From Hydra vulgaris (Eukaryota > Cnidaria > Hydrozoa > Anthoathecata > Hydridae), in the NCBI RefSeq assembly GCF_038396675.1, contig NC_088922.1, forward strand, positions 19,067,501-19,131,500: DNA of 64,000 nucleotides, read 5' to 3'. Within the stretch, counting starts at the first letter, position 1. Each line of letters begins with the position of its first letter. A program made the translations under genes and the position numbers. A model generated the notes under the pieces. It worked only from the letters and a program-made list of their open reading frames with translations, was not told where the DNA came from and made no database searches. Shown here piece by piece: positions 42,662 through 56,383 of the stretch.

Positions 42662-43124
42662 AAAAAAATGTTCAAATTATTTTTTTTCATTCAAGTTTTA
42701 ATAACAATGAAAATATTTTTTACGCTGCTTTTTATTTCTAAGAACCTAATTGAGCTTCAGTAAATAATAAATTATTGTTTAATAGTAAGTAACTTTTTTA
42801 CTTAAACATGTTTTAGGTATTGTTGAATTGATAATCTGTGATATCATTGTATGTTTATATTATATGTACGTTTATAAGCATGTCGAAATTTAGCAATAAT
42901 AAAAAATAAACGACATAATTTCCGAATAAAATATATATACTTTATTATAAACAGCTTGACGGTTAATTTACGCAAATAAGTTGTATATTATTTAAATTTA
43001 ATAGTCGAAAAAAGTAAAGAAAATCTAACTTTACACTATGTTGTTGTTTGAACAGTTTTAAACACAACAGGTATTTAGCATTTTTATTATCAATTCTTAA
43101 CGACTTCTTGGTTCTTTTATATCC
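42662..43124. other. No gene recognised
   Basis: AT-rich sequence between the Mutator-like element and the 42-bp minisatellite. Confidence 0.35.
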
Positions 43125-43325
43125 ACTTCGCGTGATCTCTTAACTTTTTATAACCATTTCTTCACGTGATACAATCTTTTTTAATGTTTTAATAACCGCT
43201 TCTTCACGTGATACAATCTTTTTTAATGCTTTAATAACCGCTTCTTCACGTGGTACAATTTTTCTTAACTCTTTTACAACCACTTTTTTACGCGATAGAA
43301 TCTTCCTAGATCTCGTACAGCTAAC
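43125..43325. repeat. 42-bp minisatellite with E-box in each unit
   Basis: Four to five units of 42 bp (starting 43158, 43200, 43242, 43284, with a diverged unit before them) contain TTCTTCACGTGATACAAT and AATAACCGC. CACGTG, the E-box palindrome, is in each of the best three units. The minus strand reads as a 14-residue repeat (ALKKIVSREEAVIK) because 42 is divisible by three, but that frame lacks an ATG and is probably incidental. Confidence 0.85.
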
Positions 43326-43834
43326 TTTACCACTTTCTCGCACAACCTAACTGAACAACAGCCTATTGCAAATCAATTTTTAATTCCAAAAAAAAAAGAA
43401 ACTTATTCCGTAATAATGCATGACGTAAATATTGGTACATATTTCTTCACTGGAATAAAAATTATATCATTTTTTTGGCACATTTTTATAATGATTTTCT
43501 TATAACATTCTTAATTATAAAAAATCTTTAGGATTTTCTCCTATTTTTCGCAATGTCACCTCATTCAACACGACTGGCGATGGGATTGTTTTCGTTTGAC
43601 GTCAGAGCGACTTAATGGATATATTCCTTTTTTGATTTCGCTTTTTATTTTTTAACTTTTTTGTTTTTGTAATCTTTTTTTTTTTATACTATTCGTTTTT
43701 TACGATTTTGATATTTAAATTCTTTATCGTATTTAAACACTATAATGAATTTAAATAAGTTCTTTACCCTTACAAACCTTACCCCTTGCAAACATTCTTA
43801 ATGCCAGAACCTCCGATTTAAATCGGAGTATATT
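43326..43834. other. No gene recognised
   Basis: AT-rich sequence with T-runs and nothing identified. Confidence 0.35.
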
Positions 43835-43960
43835 ATATACTACTTTTATTTTTACATTTACCTACTTGTAAATGAGATGGGCCTTAATACTTGTAACATT
43901 ATGAGATGGGCCTCAATAAGGCAATTAGCTGGATGACGAAATAAACTACAATACAAAAAA
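43835..43960. repeat. LINE 3'-end fragment
   Basis: GGCAATTAGCTGGATGACGA, then AATAAACTACAATAC, matches the 3' ends at 46334-46376 and 46636-46672. A short GAGATGGGCCT unit is doubled (43873, 43902). It is probably a 5'-truncated LINE tail of the L1-like family that follows. Confidence 0.65.
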
Positions 43961-44137
43961 AAATAAATAATAATCAACCACTAAATTAAACGAATGAAAA
44001 AGAAACGGCGACTAAAGAGCGAAGGAACGAAAAGCCAAAACGGCAAGAATAAATATTAAATTATTAAAAGGGAGGATTGGGGTCTGGTATGATCATATTT
44101 TTTGTTTTGTTTCTTTACTTTTATGTCTTTATTTGGG

Positions 44138-44184
44138 GTTAGTGGCTGCAAAGTATACTCGAGTATACTTTTGCAGCCACTAAC
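44138..44184. repeat. 47-bp near-perfect palindrome
   Basis: GTTAGTGGCTGCAAAGTATA continues to the centre CTCGAG and returns as the complement with one extra T. It would form a cruciform. It does not belong to any larger inverted repeat that I can see. Confidence 0.85.
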
Positions 44185-44859
44185 GGCGTTTCTCATTCAA
44201 GAAAAGATCACTTCTATGTAAGTAAAAAATGTAGACAAAATACAAAAACTTTTTTAAACGTGAATGAAAATTTGAAAGAGCAAAAGAGAATTTAAAATTA
44301 TAAACTTAATAAGGAATGCATTAAAAAAAACGCGTATAAACAATAATATGAAAAAATTACTTGACAAATTAAAATTAAAACTTGAGGCTATCGATAAAAG
44401 AAAAATCCGAAGGCAATAAGAGCAAAAATTCAGAGGAAGTTAGAAGAAGAAAGATGCTCCAAATTTTATTTCGGTCTAGAAATAAAAACAAAAACTAGCT
44501 AAGCAATATGTCTCTGAAATAAACGGCAGCGACGGCAGCGACGGGGAGGTCAAAACCGAACCAAAAGAAACTTTACTAGAACTTGAACATTTTTATAGAT
44601 TTTATATTTATACAAGTTTAAAGAAAATGATAAACTTTTTCAGAAATTTTTGTCTTCAAACGCCAAAGTTAATAAAATAACTAAAGACGAAAATAAAATG
44701 TTGAAAAAAGAAATTTTTGAAAGCGAGGTTAAACAAGCTCTAGGGCAAATGAAAAATAATAAACCACCCTGTTCAGACGGTTTAACAATTGAATATTACA
44801 AATATTTTTTCAATATAATTAAAAAAGACTTAATTGAAAGTTAAAATGTTTTGTTTACT

Positions 44860-44932
44860 GGAGAGATGACAAAATGCTAAAATAAAAATAAACGATTTGT
44901 TGATTTTTATTTTCGCATTTTGTCATCTCTCC
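44860..44932. repeat. 30-bp inverted repeat inside the LINE remnant
   Basis: GGAGAGATGACAAAATGC with the following AT-rich arm pairs with its complement ending GCATTTTGTCATCTCTCC around a loop of about 13 nt. It replaces expected RT sequence, so it may mark a small foldback insertion. Confidence 0.75.
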
Positions 44933-45431
44933 AATAAAATAAACTGAATAAAATGCTAAATGTCAAGGCATAATTTTAGATATATTTACATATATTTAGG
45001 TAAAATTATTTACAAAGACAAAAATGAGTTTCTAAATTTCAATTGGAACGAAAACTCCTTTATGGATTAAGTTTCCCTCGATAATGGAAACTTCAAATAC
45101 GATAACTAATGGAAGGAGCGTTTTAACAAAATGGAAAGCTCTTTGCGGAAATGGGAAAAGTACAAATCATCTTTAAAAGGTAGAAAATCAATTATAAACA
45201 CTTTAATAATCCTGCAAGTAATAGAATTAGCTTTTATAGAAATACCGAGCAAAGAAATTTTGAATTAAAATAGAAGCAAAAATTAATAATTTTTTTGGGG
45301 ATGTAAAATACGTAGACTTAACAAAACATAAACGCAGCAAAAAATAAAAATAATGGAGCAGAAATTACAAGCTTAATTAATAAACTTAAAGTTGTTCAAT
45401 TACAATGGGTAGGCCAATTTTACAATAAAAG

Positions 45432-45515
45432 TATAGATGGACCTTAAAAGGATGCAATGATAGATGGACCTCGGAAGCATGCAATAATAGATGGAACTTG
45501 GAAGAATGCAATCGT
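45432..45515. repeat. ~27-bp tandem repeat, three diverged copies
   Basis: ATAGATGGACCTTAAAAGG, ATAGATGGACCTCGGAAGC and ATAGATGGAACTTGGAAGA, each followed by ATGCAAT, are consecutive within the LINE remnant. Confidence 0.75.
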
Positions 45516-46333
45516 TCTATCTCTACTCAGATCAATAAGTTACACCCATTTTACTCTCAGCTATTTTTCAATTGGCATAAATTAAAAGAAAAATATGTTT
45601 TACCTTTTAATTAAAATTGAAGAGATTTTGAATCAACCTCTTTTTTTTTAACACGATTAAAAGATTGCCAGAGAAGTTTTTAACTCCAAAAAAACACACA
45701 TTAAAAACGACATAGTAAAAGTAGCTGATGTTACTAAAACGTTTCAGCTAGGTTTTTTATACCATAAAAGCATCGGCTTGACTGAGAACGAGTTAGAAAA
45801 TATTATAAAAGCTTTACCGATGAAATGGCTGCATAAAATTTCAACCGAATTCCAAAATTATGATTATAAAAATTGCTTCTTTTTATATAGCCAAAATCCT
45901 ACTGTTTTAACTTTATGTAATTTATTAAATAAACAAACTGCCCATATTTTGTGCGAATGTGATAAAGTTTAGATACTTTTGACAAGCTCTACCCTACAGA
46001 ATATCCTCATGCTAACAATTTAAAAATTTTTTTTTTAGATTTTATAAAATGGCAGGCCAGAGATTTTTTGGCTTTTTGTTATTAGAAAATTTAATTGTTG
46101 AAATATATTTTAACAGAAAATTAAATTTGATAGTCGATATTCATGACTATTTCGTGTGGTTTTATTTTTTTTTATTTTTTTTTTATCTTAAATTTTATTG
46201 TTTATATTATTGTTGGATTTTATTTTATGGTGTTTTGTTATTTATATGCGGGTCTAATGGACATCTTTGTAAAACGTTTTTTTTTACTTTTATTTTTCTA
46301 CGGTTTTACCTTGTAATTTATTATGAGGACGTC

Positions 46334-46870
46334 AGAAAGGCAAGTAGCCGGATGACGGAATAAACCACAATACAAATTAATAATTAACTACTTCTTATAT
46401 ACTACTTCTATAAATTTCAACAATTTTATAATTAGCATTATTGATATGATTTTCATATTCTAACATCTAGTGCGATATCTGTCCGCTTTCTCTGTGTTAC
46501 CTCTCTAACTCGACTTCTTCTGACTTTCATTATCCTTCATTCTTCTTAACTCACTTACTCTTGATCTGTGAACGGGTTATGATGCTCTTTAATGAGCAGA
46601 GCTTGTCTTTGCAGGCCTTGGTATGTGACCTCTATCTGGCAATTAGCCGGAGGAAGATAAACCACAATACCAATAATAATTAACTACTTCTGAAAATCTA
46701 AAAATTTCAATAATGTTAGAATTAACATATTGAAATTAAAATTGCACATTCTAACATTTAGTGAAATATTTGCCTGCTTTCTCTATGCCATCTTTCTAAA
46801 TCGACTTCTTCTTACTTTTGCTCTATAATGATGTGGGGTATCCTTTTGAGTCAATAAATAAAACTGCTTG
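46334..46870. repeat. Tandemly duplicated LINE 3' end and flank
   Basis: Two units of roughly 290 and 235 bp each begin with GGCAA(G/T)TAGCCGGA and AAACCACAATAC. Both continue through AATTAACTACTTCT to CATTCTAACAT.TAGTG and TCGACTTCTTCT. The second copy is diverged with gaps. Confidence 0.75.
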
Positions 46871-47478
46871 ACAACGACGGCCCATTGACGAGATCAATTT
46901 TTAGCATTGTTGAGGCGTTATGGTATCCCAAACAGCCTTTATTTAATCCAAAATCGGTCTAAATTTGTTCCAGTCCAAAGCAAATTTTTTCAAAAATGTA
47001 ACTCCTTGTGTATGTACTGTTTTCAAAATTTAAATGACTGACGAGATTGCGTTTTGAGACCAATGGTTTTGTTCGGATAACTCTTCAAAATAGCTTATTT
47101 TCGCGTTAGCGACTTTTAACAGTGCTGACAGACAGATTGACTTGTAAATTTTAAGCGATTTTATTTCTAATTTTAGGTGCGCCAGTAAAAGGATCTAGCT
47201 CAGCAATACAGACTATGGCTGCGTCTTCTCTGAGGGTTGTCTTTCGTTTGCAAGAATTGCGTTTTTTGTTGCTTAATAAATCAGTATTTTGTAAACGTTA
47301 TCATTTAATAGCACTGATAACGTTTTTACGAGAGATCTTCGAGCTATTTCAGAGTTGTTTAATTCTTGATCTCGAAATGTACTTGTCCTCGAAAGACATC
47401 TGATGTTTACCTCGTCCCATAGTTTAAAGAATTTTTGAATTGTAAAGATAATTAAAAATTTTTCCAAAATGAATTAGA
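46871..47478. other. No gene recognised; one hairpin
   Basis: AAACGTTATC (47293-47302) pairs with GATAACGTTT (47316-47325). An open stretch after an AG at about 47176 (APVKGSSSAIQTMAASSLRV) could be an isolated exon but has no partner and no clear donor. Confidence 0.35.
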
Positions 47479-48064
47479 AGTTTATCCTTAAAATACTGAG
47501 CATAAAATACTGAGCCTAAAATACTGAGCATAAAATACTGAGCATAAAATACTGAGCATAAAATACTGAGCATAAAATACTGAGCATAAAATACTGAGCA
47601 TAAAATACTGAGCATAAAATACTGAGCATAAAATACTGAGCATAAAATACTGAGCATAAAATACTGAGCATAAAATACTGAGCATAAAATACTGAGCATA
47701 AAATACTGAGCATAAAATACTGAGCATAATGATTTTTTTTTTGATATAATACAAGAACTTTGTATTATATCAAAAAAGTTTTATATCAAAAAAGTTTATC
47801 CTTAAAATACTGAGCATAAAATACTGAGCCTAAAATACTGAGCATAAAATACTGAGCATAAAATACTGAGCATAATGATTTTTTTTTTAATATAATACAA
47901 GAACTTTGTATTATATCAAAAAAGTATTATATCAAAAAAGTTTATCCTTAAAATACTGAGCATAAAATACTGAGCCTAAAATACTGAGCATAAAATAGTG
48001 AGCATAAAATACTGAGCATAAAATACTGAGCATAAAATACTGAGCATAAAATACTGAGCATAAT
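47479..48064. repeat. 14-bp satellite AAAATACTGAGCAT with higher-order structure
   Basis: Units of AAAATACTGAGCAT form three blocks of about 17, 5 and 8 copies (47490-47728, 47800-47874, 47950-48062). Each block opens with TTTATCCTT and a variant unit AAAATACTGAGCCT. Each ends ATGATTTTTTTTT followed by ATATAATACAAGAACTTTG, whose complement TTGTATTATATC-like sequence follows in the first two. Blocks plus linkers therefore form a higher-order repeat. The minus-strand frames are repeats of 14 residues, not genes. Confidence 0.93.
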
Positions 48065-49109
<1,045 letters not shown>

Positions 49110-49376
49110 AACACATATACATATATATTAGCGTGGGTGGTTACAGAACCATTCACTTTTAATCTTTTTTTATCTATATATTTTTTCTAGTATATTTTGC
49201 ATTAAATAACTCAGAGAGCTTAATATATAAATTGATAAAAACTAAAAAAATATATTTTTTATATAAAATTAAATTATATAAAATCATTAAACAACTTATT
49301 TATCTGTTCAATTACATAAGTTTATAATGTATAGAACAGTTTGTTTTTTCTTTTTTTGTTGGTTTTTTTGTTTTTT

Positions 49377-49378
<2 letters not shown>

Positions 49379-49469
<91 letters not shown>
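49379..49469. repeat. (TA)n microsatellite
   Basis: TA tract of about 90 bp. Confidence 0.97.
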
Positions 49470-49475
<6 letters not shown>

Positions 49476-50345
49476 AAAATGCTGACATATCATATTAGTG
49501 CATTATTATTAACAATATTCAGCCAATATTGAGATAAATATTGTATCACTATTGCACCAATGTTGCTTGCTACTAGGGCTAACTTACTCTCGAGTAAATC
49601 CAATTTAAAAAATGAATAAACCTTTATGCATATAGAATACAGATTAGAGATATTATATTTTTATTGTTTTCGATTGCTTTCAAAAAAGTATATTTCATAC
49701 ACTAAGTGTATTTTAAGTGTATTACGGAAAAAAATACATTAACAACTCTAGTTTTATTGTGATTTTAAAGTATGCGATTTGGTGTTATAAAGTTAAAAGG
49801 ATCCCCAAGTGCCGAGACAAGTTGTGTTCATATTTAAAAAAATTAAAAAAAAAAATTTGGGCTGAATTTTTTTGATTAAAGCTAAATAATGAATGCACAC
49901 CATTAACTTAAAATTTCACGTTTTAGTCGAAGCTCGCCGTCTTCAATTTTTTTTGGCTCTTGAAGTCTGTATAATGTTAGCCGCAATCTGCAGACTCGAT
50001 AACTTATACCATGCGTGTTTATTTCATAACAGGTTTGGTATATGACGTCATCGTATAAAGTTTTTGCTTCATTATATATCGTATTATTTTTTTGCCACAA
50101 TTGCCAAATCATGTTAATTGTATAACTTTTTACTAAATCCCCAAAAAAGTTTGTGATACAATTAAAAATTAAATAAATTTTTATTTTTAAAAAATTTATA
50201 AAAATAAAAATTTTAGGGCTCTATGAAAAGATTGTGATAACGTACTGTCATCCTCATCTTCTTTGAGCCCCTATCTGTTTTACTTATTTTATTTATTGAA
50301 ATTTTATATTACGAAGTTGTAAAATCTTATATTATATTAAAACAG
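49470..50345. other. No gene recognised
   Basis: A short AATATT-rich stretch (ATTCAGCCAATATTGAGATA, GCACCAATGTTGCTTGCTAC at 49520-49575) resembles the TTGGC-type dispersed repeats. A 69-codon minus-strand frame at 49903-50112 has no recognised motif. Confidence 0.35.
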
Positions 50346-50351
50346 AGAAAG

Positions 50352-50396
<45 letters not shown>
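50346..50396. repeat. Poly(A) run
   Basis: An almost pure A-run of about 48 bp. It could be the tail of a retroposed sequence on +, but no body is recognised upstream. Confidence 0.9.
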
Positions 50397-50402
<6 letters not shown>

Positions 50403-50823
50403 ATATAAACGAATATTTGCAGTAAAACGGTTTAAACCTCATATAAACTAGATACTAAAAGAATAATTTTACTAAAGCGTATAAATTAATTTAAAGTACG
50501 AACTGAATAAAAAACGAGTGATTTGAATAAAACATAAACTGAACTAAGTAGAAAATAAATATTAAACGAATTATTTTACTAATAATAATAATTTATTATT
50601 TTAATAACTATTAAAAAATTATTAAAATAATAAATTATTTTAATAATTTTTTAAGTTAAAAAAATATTTGTACTAAAATATACAAAAAATAGTTATAATA
50701 TAAATATAAAAACGAAGAATCGCATTAACTCGTTCGCTACCAGCCAAACTAAAATCTTTTAGTAGCGACCGCACATTTTTTTGAATAAAATTTGAATGGC
50801 ATAACATTGACAATTAATTAAAA
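50397..50823. other. No gene recognised
   Basis: AT-rich sequence with an internal AATAATTTATT/AATAAATTATT inverted segment near 50580-50650. Confidence 0.35.
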
Positions 50824-50852
50824 CTAGCAGAAAGCAACCCGTAATACGGGTT
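50824..50852 (-). mobile_element. Helitron-like 3' terminus
   Basis: On the minus strand a 7-bp hairpin (AACCCGTATTACGGGTT) is followed after 8 nt by GCTAG and a T-rich target. It is the same sequence as 18343-18372 (AACTAGCAG, AAGCAACCC) with a better-preserved hairpin. The element body extends to the right; its 5' end is not identified. Confidence 0.55.
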
Positions 50853-51493
50853 ACGGTCGGTCTGTTACTTAATTTATAGTAAACATTGATCTTTTATATT
50901 GCATTAATGCGTCATATGACAAACCAAAAATAAAAATTGTAACAGATAAGTAGACATTTAAGAAAAAAAAAAAACAAAAAACAATTTACATGATTTTTGG
51001 TAGCCTGTTGTCATACTTTAACTGCTGTCATGATGCAGCTTGTCGGTGTTGTTTTATGACGTTATTTCACGTTGGCTTTTCGTAAACTTTAGTTAAATTT
51101 AAAAGACATTACAATAGATTTAAAATAATTTAATTAAAAAGCAAAAAAAAAAATGCTTCAAGGAGCCAAACTAAAAACACTAAAGATAAAAAATCAAATA
51201 GAGATATAAATAAATTGCATTTATATAGCTAAATAGTCTTGGCTTATAGTAAATTTTAAAAGCAGTGTTTTCAATAAATTAAACTACCAAATAATTATTT
51301 TGAACAAATAGAATGTAGCATCATATTATGATGATTGGGTAATGAATCAATTTAACTATATTTCAGTTTAATTGGTGAAAAACAAATAAAATTTTAATTA
51401 AAAAAGACAAAAACAAATCAAATATACAACAATATATTATTAAAAAAAAATTCAAATTAAAAAAAAAAAATTACAAAATTAAAAAAAAAAAAT
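50853..51493. other. AT-rich, possibly Helitron-like element body
   Basis: No coding sequence is recognised. Confidence 0.3.
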
Positions 51494-51699
51494 CACTGAA
51501 GAAAAAGCGGCAACAAAAAAGTTATAAATATCTTCGCTGATAGAAGACATTTACAACCTTTTGGTTGCTGTTTTTTCTTCAGTGTCTCCCAACACCCCGG
51601 TATGAATGAGCCCTCCATTTAAAGGATGGCTCATCCATATCACCATTACTTCGCCACTTATTGAAGGACCTCTTCGAGAGAGGCCCTGGGTGTTGGGAG
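51494..51699. repeat. Highly structured ~206-nt element of nested hairpins
   Basis: Arm CACTGAAGAAAAAGCGGCAA (51494-51513) pairs with 51565-51584 (18 of 21 positions over the full arm). Immediately next, CTCCCAACACCC (51586-51597) pairs perfectly with GGGTGTTGGGAG (51688-51699). Inside that closing stem are two hairpins: ATGAGCCCTCC / GGATGGCTCAT around ATTTAAA, and CCTCT / AGAGG around TCGAG. Together these give a hairpin plus a three-way junction. The block is far less AT-rich than its flanks and has no convincing ORF. It may be a structured RNA or a small foldback element. Confidence 0.6.
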
Positions 51700-53001
51700 C
51701 AATATCTTTCGTATTCCTCAAATGTTAACGACTCTAAAATTACAAATAGAAGGATATAATAAAATTTAAAAATATTTACAATTTTTTAAATCAAAATATA
51801 AAGCATAACCTCACCATTTTCACAGGATGAAGACGATGCTAAAAATAATAGTAGAAAAAAAAAAGTAAATTAAAAAGGCTTAAACTTGTGAAAAATTTAA
51901 TTTTAATAAAAATATGAGTAAAATGCAAACAGTTTAAAAATGTAATATTTATATTAAATAATTCTTTCACCTATTGCACATATTTCTCCATAAAAAATAT
52001 ATAAAATTCAAAACACAGCCCTACCAGTTATGCTTCTACCAGACACTAAAGACAAAAAATATACCTCAGAATAATTGATAGAACAATATTTACATATAAA
52101 TAAATATATAACTATAATTTTTTTTTACTTTTTCCTCTCATTTCTACCATGAAGTTGTCTAAAGTAAGAAAAAAGATAACTGAAGAAAAAAGATAACTTA
52201 CAAAAACTAAACTAAAATTAACTATAAACTAAACCATAACTACAACTATAAACTAAATAAACTTTAAATTTTAATATCTGTACCTCAGAAGACAAAGGTC
52301 GGCTATCCAGTTTTTTTTGAAAATGAGTTATGTATGAGACCTTTTTAGTTTTTTCAGTATCTACATAGGTATAAAGACAGTTTTCCTACAACAATGTGAA
52401 ACAAAGTTTGGTCAATATAAAGGGTCTGGTGTCCCCACAATGTTCAAAGAAAAACGTCTGTAGTCCAGAAATGACTTTTCACTTTTTTTAACTTTTTATT
52501 TTTGTCAAAACTATATTTCATGTGCCTCAAGACAAATTAAATAAAACACGAAAAAAATAACATAAATTTAACCATCAAGAATAACCCAATGAAGACTAAT
52601 TATTTTACTATTTACTGTCTCAAATTTTAGAATTTCGAAAGTGAAAAATTGTTTCGGTAATATTTTCAGAATTTCGAAATCGCAAAAATATTTCGAAGCA
52701 AATTTTACAATTTCAAAATGAAAAAATCGTTTCGATACAAAATTAATTAGTTTAAAATTATTTCGAACTTACCGAAACAAAAATAGAGTTTTGAAAACTT
52801 TTTTTTTATCGAAAATTCAACTTTTGCTTTAGTGAACAACCTTAATTTAAATTCAAAATGAAAAACCGCTAATGACACAGAAATTATTATATCCGTATTA
52901 ATAAGCCACAGAATAGTGTTTACGTCAAACTCAAATTCCAAGGATTTAATTTAGTAGGATACTTGTGCGAGATTTCACTAAAGTAAGACTGAAATACAAT
53001 A

Positions 53002-53002
<1 letters not shown>
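51700..53002. other. No gene recognised
   Basis: AT-rich sequence. TTTCGAA words cluster at 52620-52800. The minus-strand frame at 52747-52941 has no recognised motif. Confidence 0.35.
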
Positions 53003-53062
<60 letters not shown>

Positions 53063-53083
53063 GATATATATATATAAATATAA

Positions 53084-53161
<78 letters not shown>
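53003..53161. repeat. (TA)n microsatellite, interrupted
   Basis: Two TA tracts separated by a short TATAAATATAAATTCTATA segment near 53070-53090. Confidence 0.95.
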
Positions 53162-53164
<3 letters not shown>

Positions 53165-53295
53165 CGAGGTTAGAAATATTTTGTTCTATCTCCAAGTTTT
53201 TCCGAACTGAGAAAATCAAGTTCAAAGTTTATATGGACCTGCAGACCAAATAACATAAAAAACGCAAACAAAACCAATTTGTACTAATTTCCTAT

Positions 53296-53490
53296 GGGGT
53301 CATCCATAAAGGACGTCACTTTAAGTTTAACTAATGGCAAGAAGTAGGAGAATGTTGGCTCTCGTGCGCAGAGACTTTAAGAGTAATATAGCGCCTTATG
53401 TTCGATGAAAATCTCCGCGGAAGGGAGCCCATAAACTTCTACTACCGGTTATTAATTAAATTCTGAATGACATCCTTAATGGACGACCCC
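53296..53490. mobile_element. MITE with GGGGTC(A/G)TCCAT termini
   Basis: The left end is GGGGTCATCCATAAAGGACG, and the right end inverted is GGGGTCGTCCATTAAGGATG, about 24 bp of terminal inverted repeat around 195 bp in total. TA lies just outside on both sides. No coding capacity. The terminus resembles that of the fragment at 38140-38351. Confidence 0.8.
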
Positions 53491-54363
53491 TATACAGGCT
53501 ACCACAGTTATATAGAAAATGTTTTAAAATATTTAAAGTGCAAGTGTCTGAACTACTACACCCTGATTTGGAGATAGAACAATGTAATAAACACTTTTTT
53601 TAAAAAATACAATATTATTTTGTTTTATCTCCATTTTCTGTTAAAAAATCATAACACAAACGTATTTTTTATATATATTGTGGCAAAATGAATGTATATT
53701 TTTGCAATCAAAGTACTGTAGGGTGCATATCTGTTTTATTAGAAAAAAAAATCTTATTTTACACTAGTGAAAAAATTACATAAACACGCTATTTTGTCTA
53801 AAATTCAATTCAACAGAGAAGATAAGTAATATACTATCTAAAGTATGTACCAAGATCTTCACAACAAAATAAAACTTTAGTTATAAATTCTAATAGCATA
53901 ACATCTAAATTACATTGCACATTAAAAAGAAATCTTAAAGAATAATTAGTTAACCAGCACCTCTGGTTAATCCATTAAAAACATAACATTTCAGTAAGAA
54001 GTCTATTTAACAACATATAAAACACTATTATTTTGACAGTAAAATAAATTACTTTAAAACACTCTTATAAAATGCAAGGCATATACTTAAACATACTTTA
54101 AAGGATATTGGCTTGATCATTTAAAATTTGAGTACACTGATTTAAGGCAAAAGCCATTAGTACAAATGCCATCACAAAGATCGCAGATTGCTAGAGGCTT
54201 AATTCATACTTCTAAACAAACATCAGAAAATGACTTTCTATAGTATACATAATCTGAATGCTAGATGCTTTATCTGTATATAGGCAACAATCGTAAAATT
54301 GAAATAGTCTGCAATAGCTGAAAAATGTTTGAAATCCAATTTTAGACAGAAATTTTTTTTTTG
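53491..54363. other. No gene recognised
   Basis: AT-rich sequence with nothing identified. Confidence 0.35.
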
Positions 54364-54447
54364 TAGAGCAGGAACTGCTTATATTAAACCAAGGGGACTA
54401 AGTATTTCAACAGCGAGTGCTCTACCAATTTGACTATGGATATTGTC
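54364..54447 (-). mobile_element. tRNA-like SINE head, second family
   Basis: The minus strand reads AGTCAAATTGGTAGAGCACT (box A, as in many tRNAs), then GCTGTTGAAATACTTAGT and CCTTGGTTTAA in place of box B. It then continues to GCAGTTCCTGCTCTAC and an A-rich run. Box B is degraded. It is different in sequence from the SINEs at 28064 and 29257. Confidence 0.6.
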
Positions 54448-54818
54448 AATTTTTGTATACTAGAATTCCCTGGTTAAAAAATTTTGTTAAACTACTCTGA
54501 CTTACAAACTTTGTTAAACTACTCTGGTAAACATATCAAAAACTAATAAAAAGCGATGAGAAAATGACTATTTCATTGATGGTTTGATGAAGTTTCTTTT
54601 TGAAGTTGTTCAGTTCAGTTTTTGCATGTTGTCCATAGACCAAAAATCAACAAATATACGTGTTCATTTTTCATCACTGATATTTTGTGTGTATCTTTTT
54701 TTTTGTTACAGACTTGCATGAAACATCTTCTCCCTTCTATTTTTATATGGCTGATCAGATTATCTTAGCAGCTTTCTCACATTCTGTGTGCAAGTTTTAA
54801 GTGCATATTTTACCTTTA

Positions 54819-55600
<782 letters not shown>

Positions 55601-55920
55601 ACTTGCTTAACTTAGCAACTTAAGTTGCTATGATCATGTCGACAATATGTAATGTCAGTTTAGTTAAGGGAAATTAACAGGGATAAATACTTGTTACATA
55701 AAAAGTGGTTCCATAAATATTTTGCGTAATAATAAATCAATTTTCTCCACATTGTTTACTTAAATTTTGTTAAGTTATGTTTGTAATGTCTTTTAATTGT
55801 ACATCTTAATAATTATTCAAATTATACATTCATTTTAAATTTTAAATAAAGGAATAAAAACAAACAAAGATATACATCAACGCATATACATACATAAACT
55901 ATATACACACATACACACAG
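55601..55920. other. No gene recognised
   Basis: AT-rich sequence beyond the 18-bp palindrome at 55613-55630. Confidence 0.35.

Positions 55921-56379
<459 letters not shown>

Positions 56380-56383
<4 letters not shown>

Larger units (their letters stand above)
44280..46376 (+). pseudogene. L1-like LINE ORF2 remnant
   Basis: Scattered frames keep the order of an L1/Tx1-type RT: EVKQALGQMKNNKPPCSDGL, then TIEYYKYFFNIIKKDL (44650-44844); a missing RT core; KWEKYKSSLKGRKSIINTLI (about 45150-45210); and a C-terminal stretch 45778-45972 ending LLNKQTAHILCECDKV, reminiscent of the C..C..HLF..C motif. Most of the palm domain is gone, and stops occur throughout. The 3' tail is GGCAAGTAGCCGGATGACGG then AATAAACCACAATAC. 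The clade call is an inference from the KNNK.PGSDGL..E(F/Y)YK motif. Confidence 0.65.

Noticed and set aside
43140..43343. Minus-strand protein of 14-residue repeats
   Set aside because: No ATG, short, and fully explained by a minisatellite whose period is divisible by three.
47177..47403. Possible exon after TTTTAG (APVKGSSSAIQTMAASSLRV)
   Set aside because: No good donor, no neighbouring exon and no family recognised; kept only as a note.
47424..48064. Regularly repeated 14-bp units as a CRISPR array
   Set aside because: Head-to-tail monomers without unique spacers in a eukaryotic genome; this is satellite DNA.
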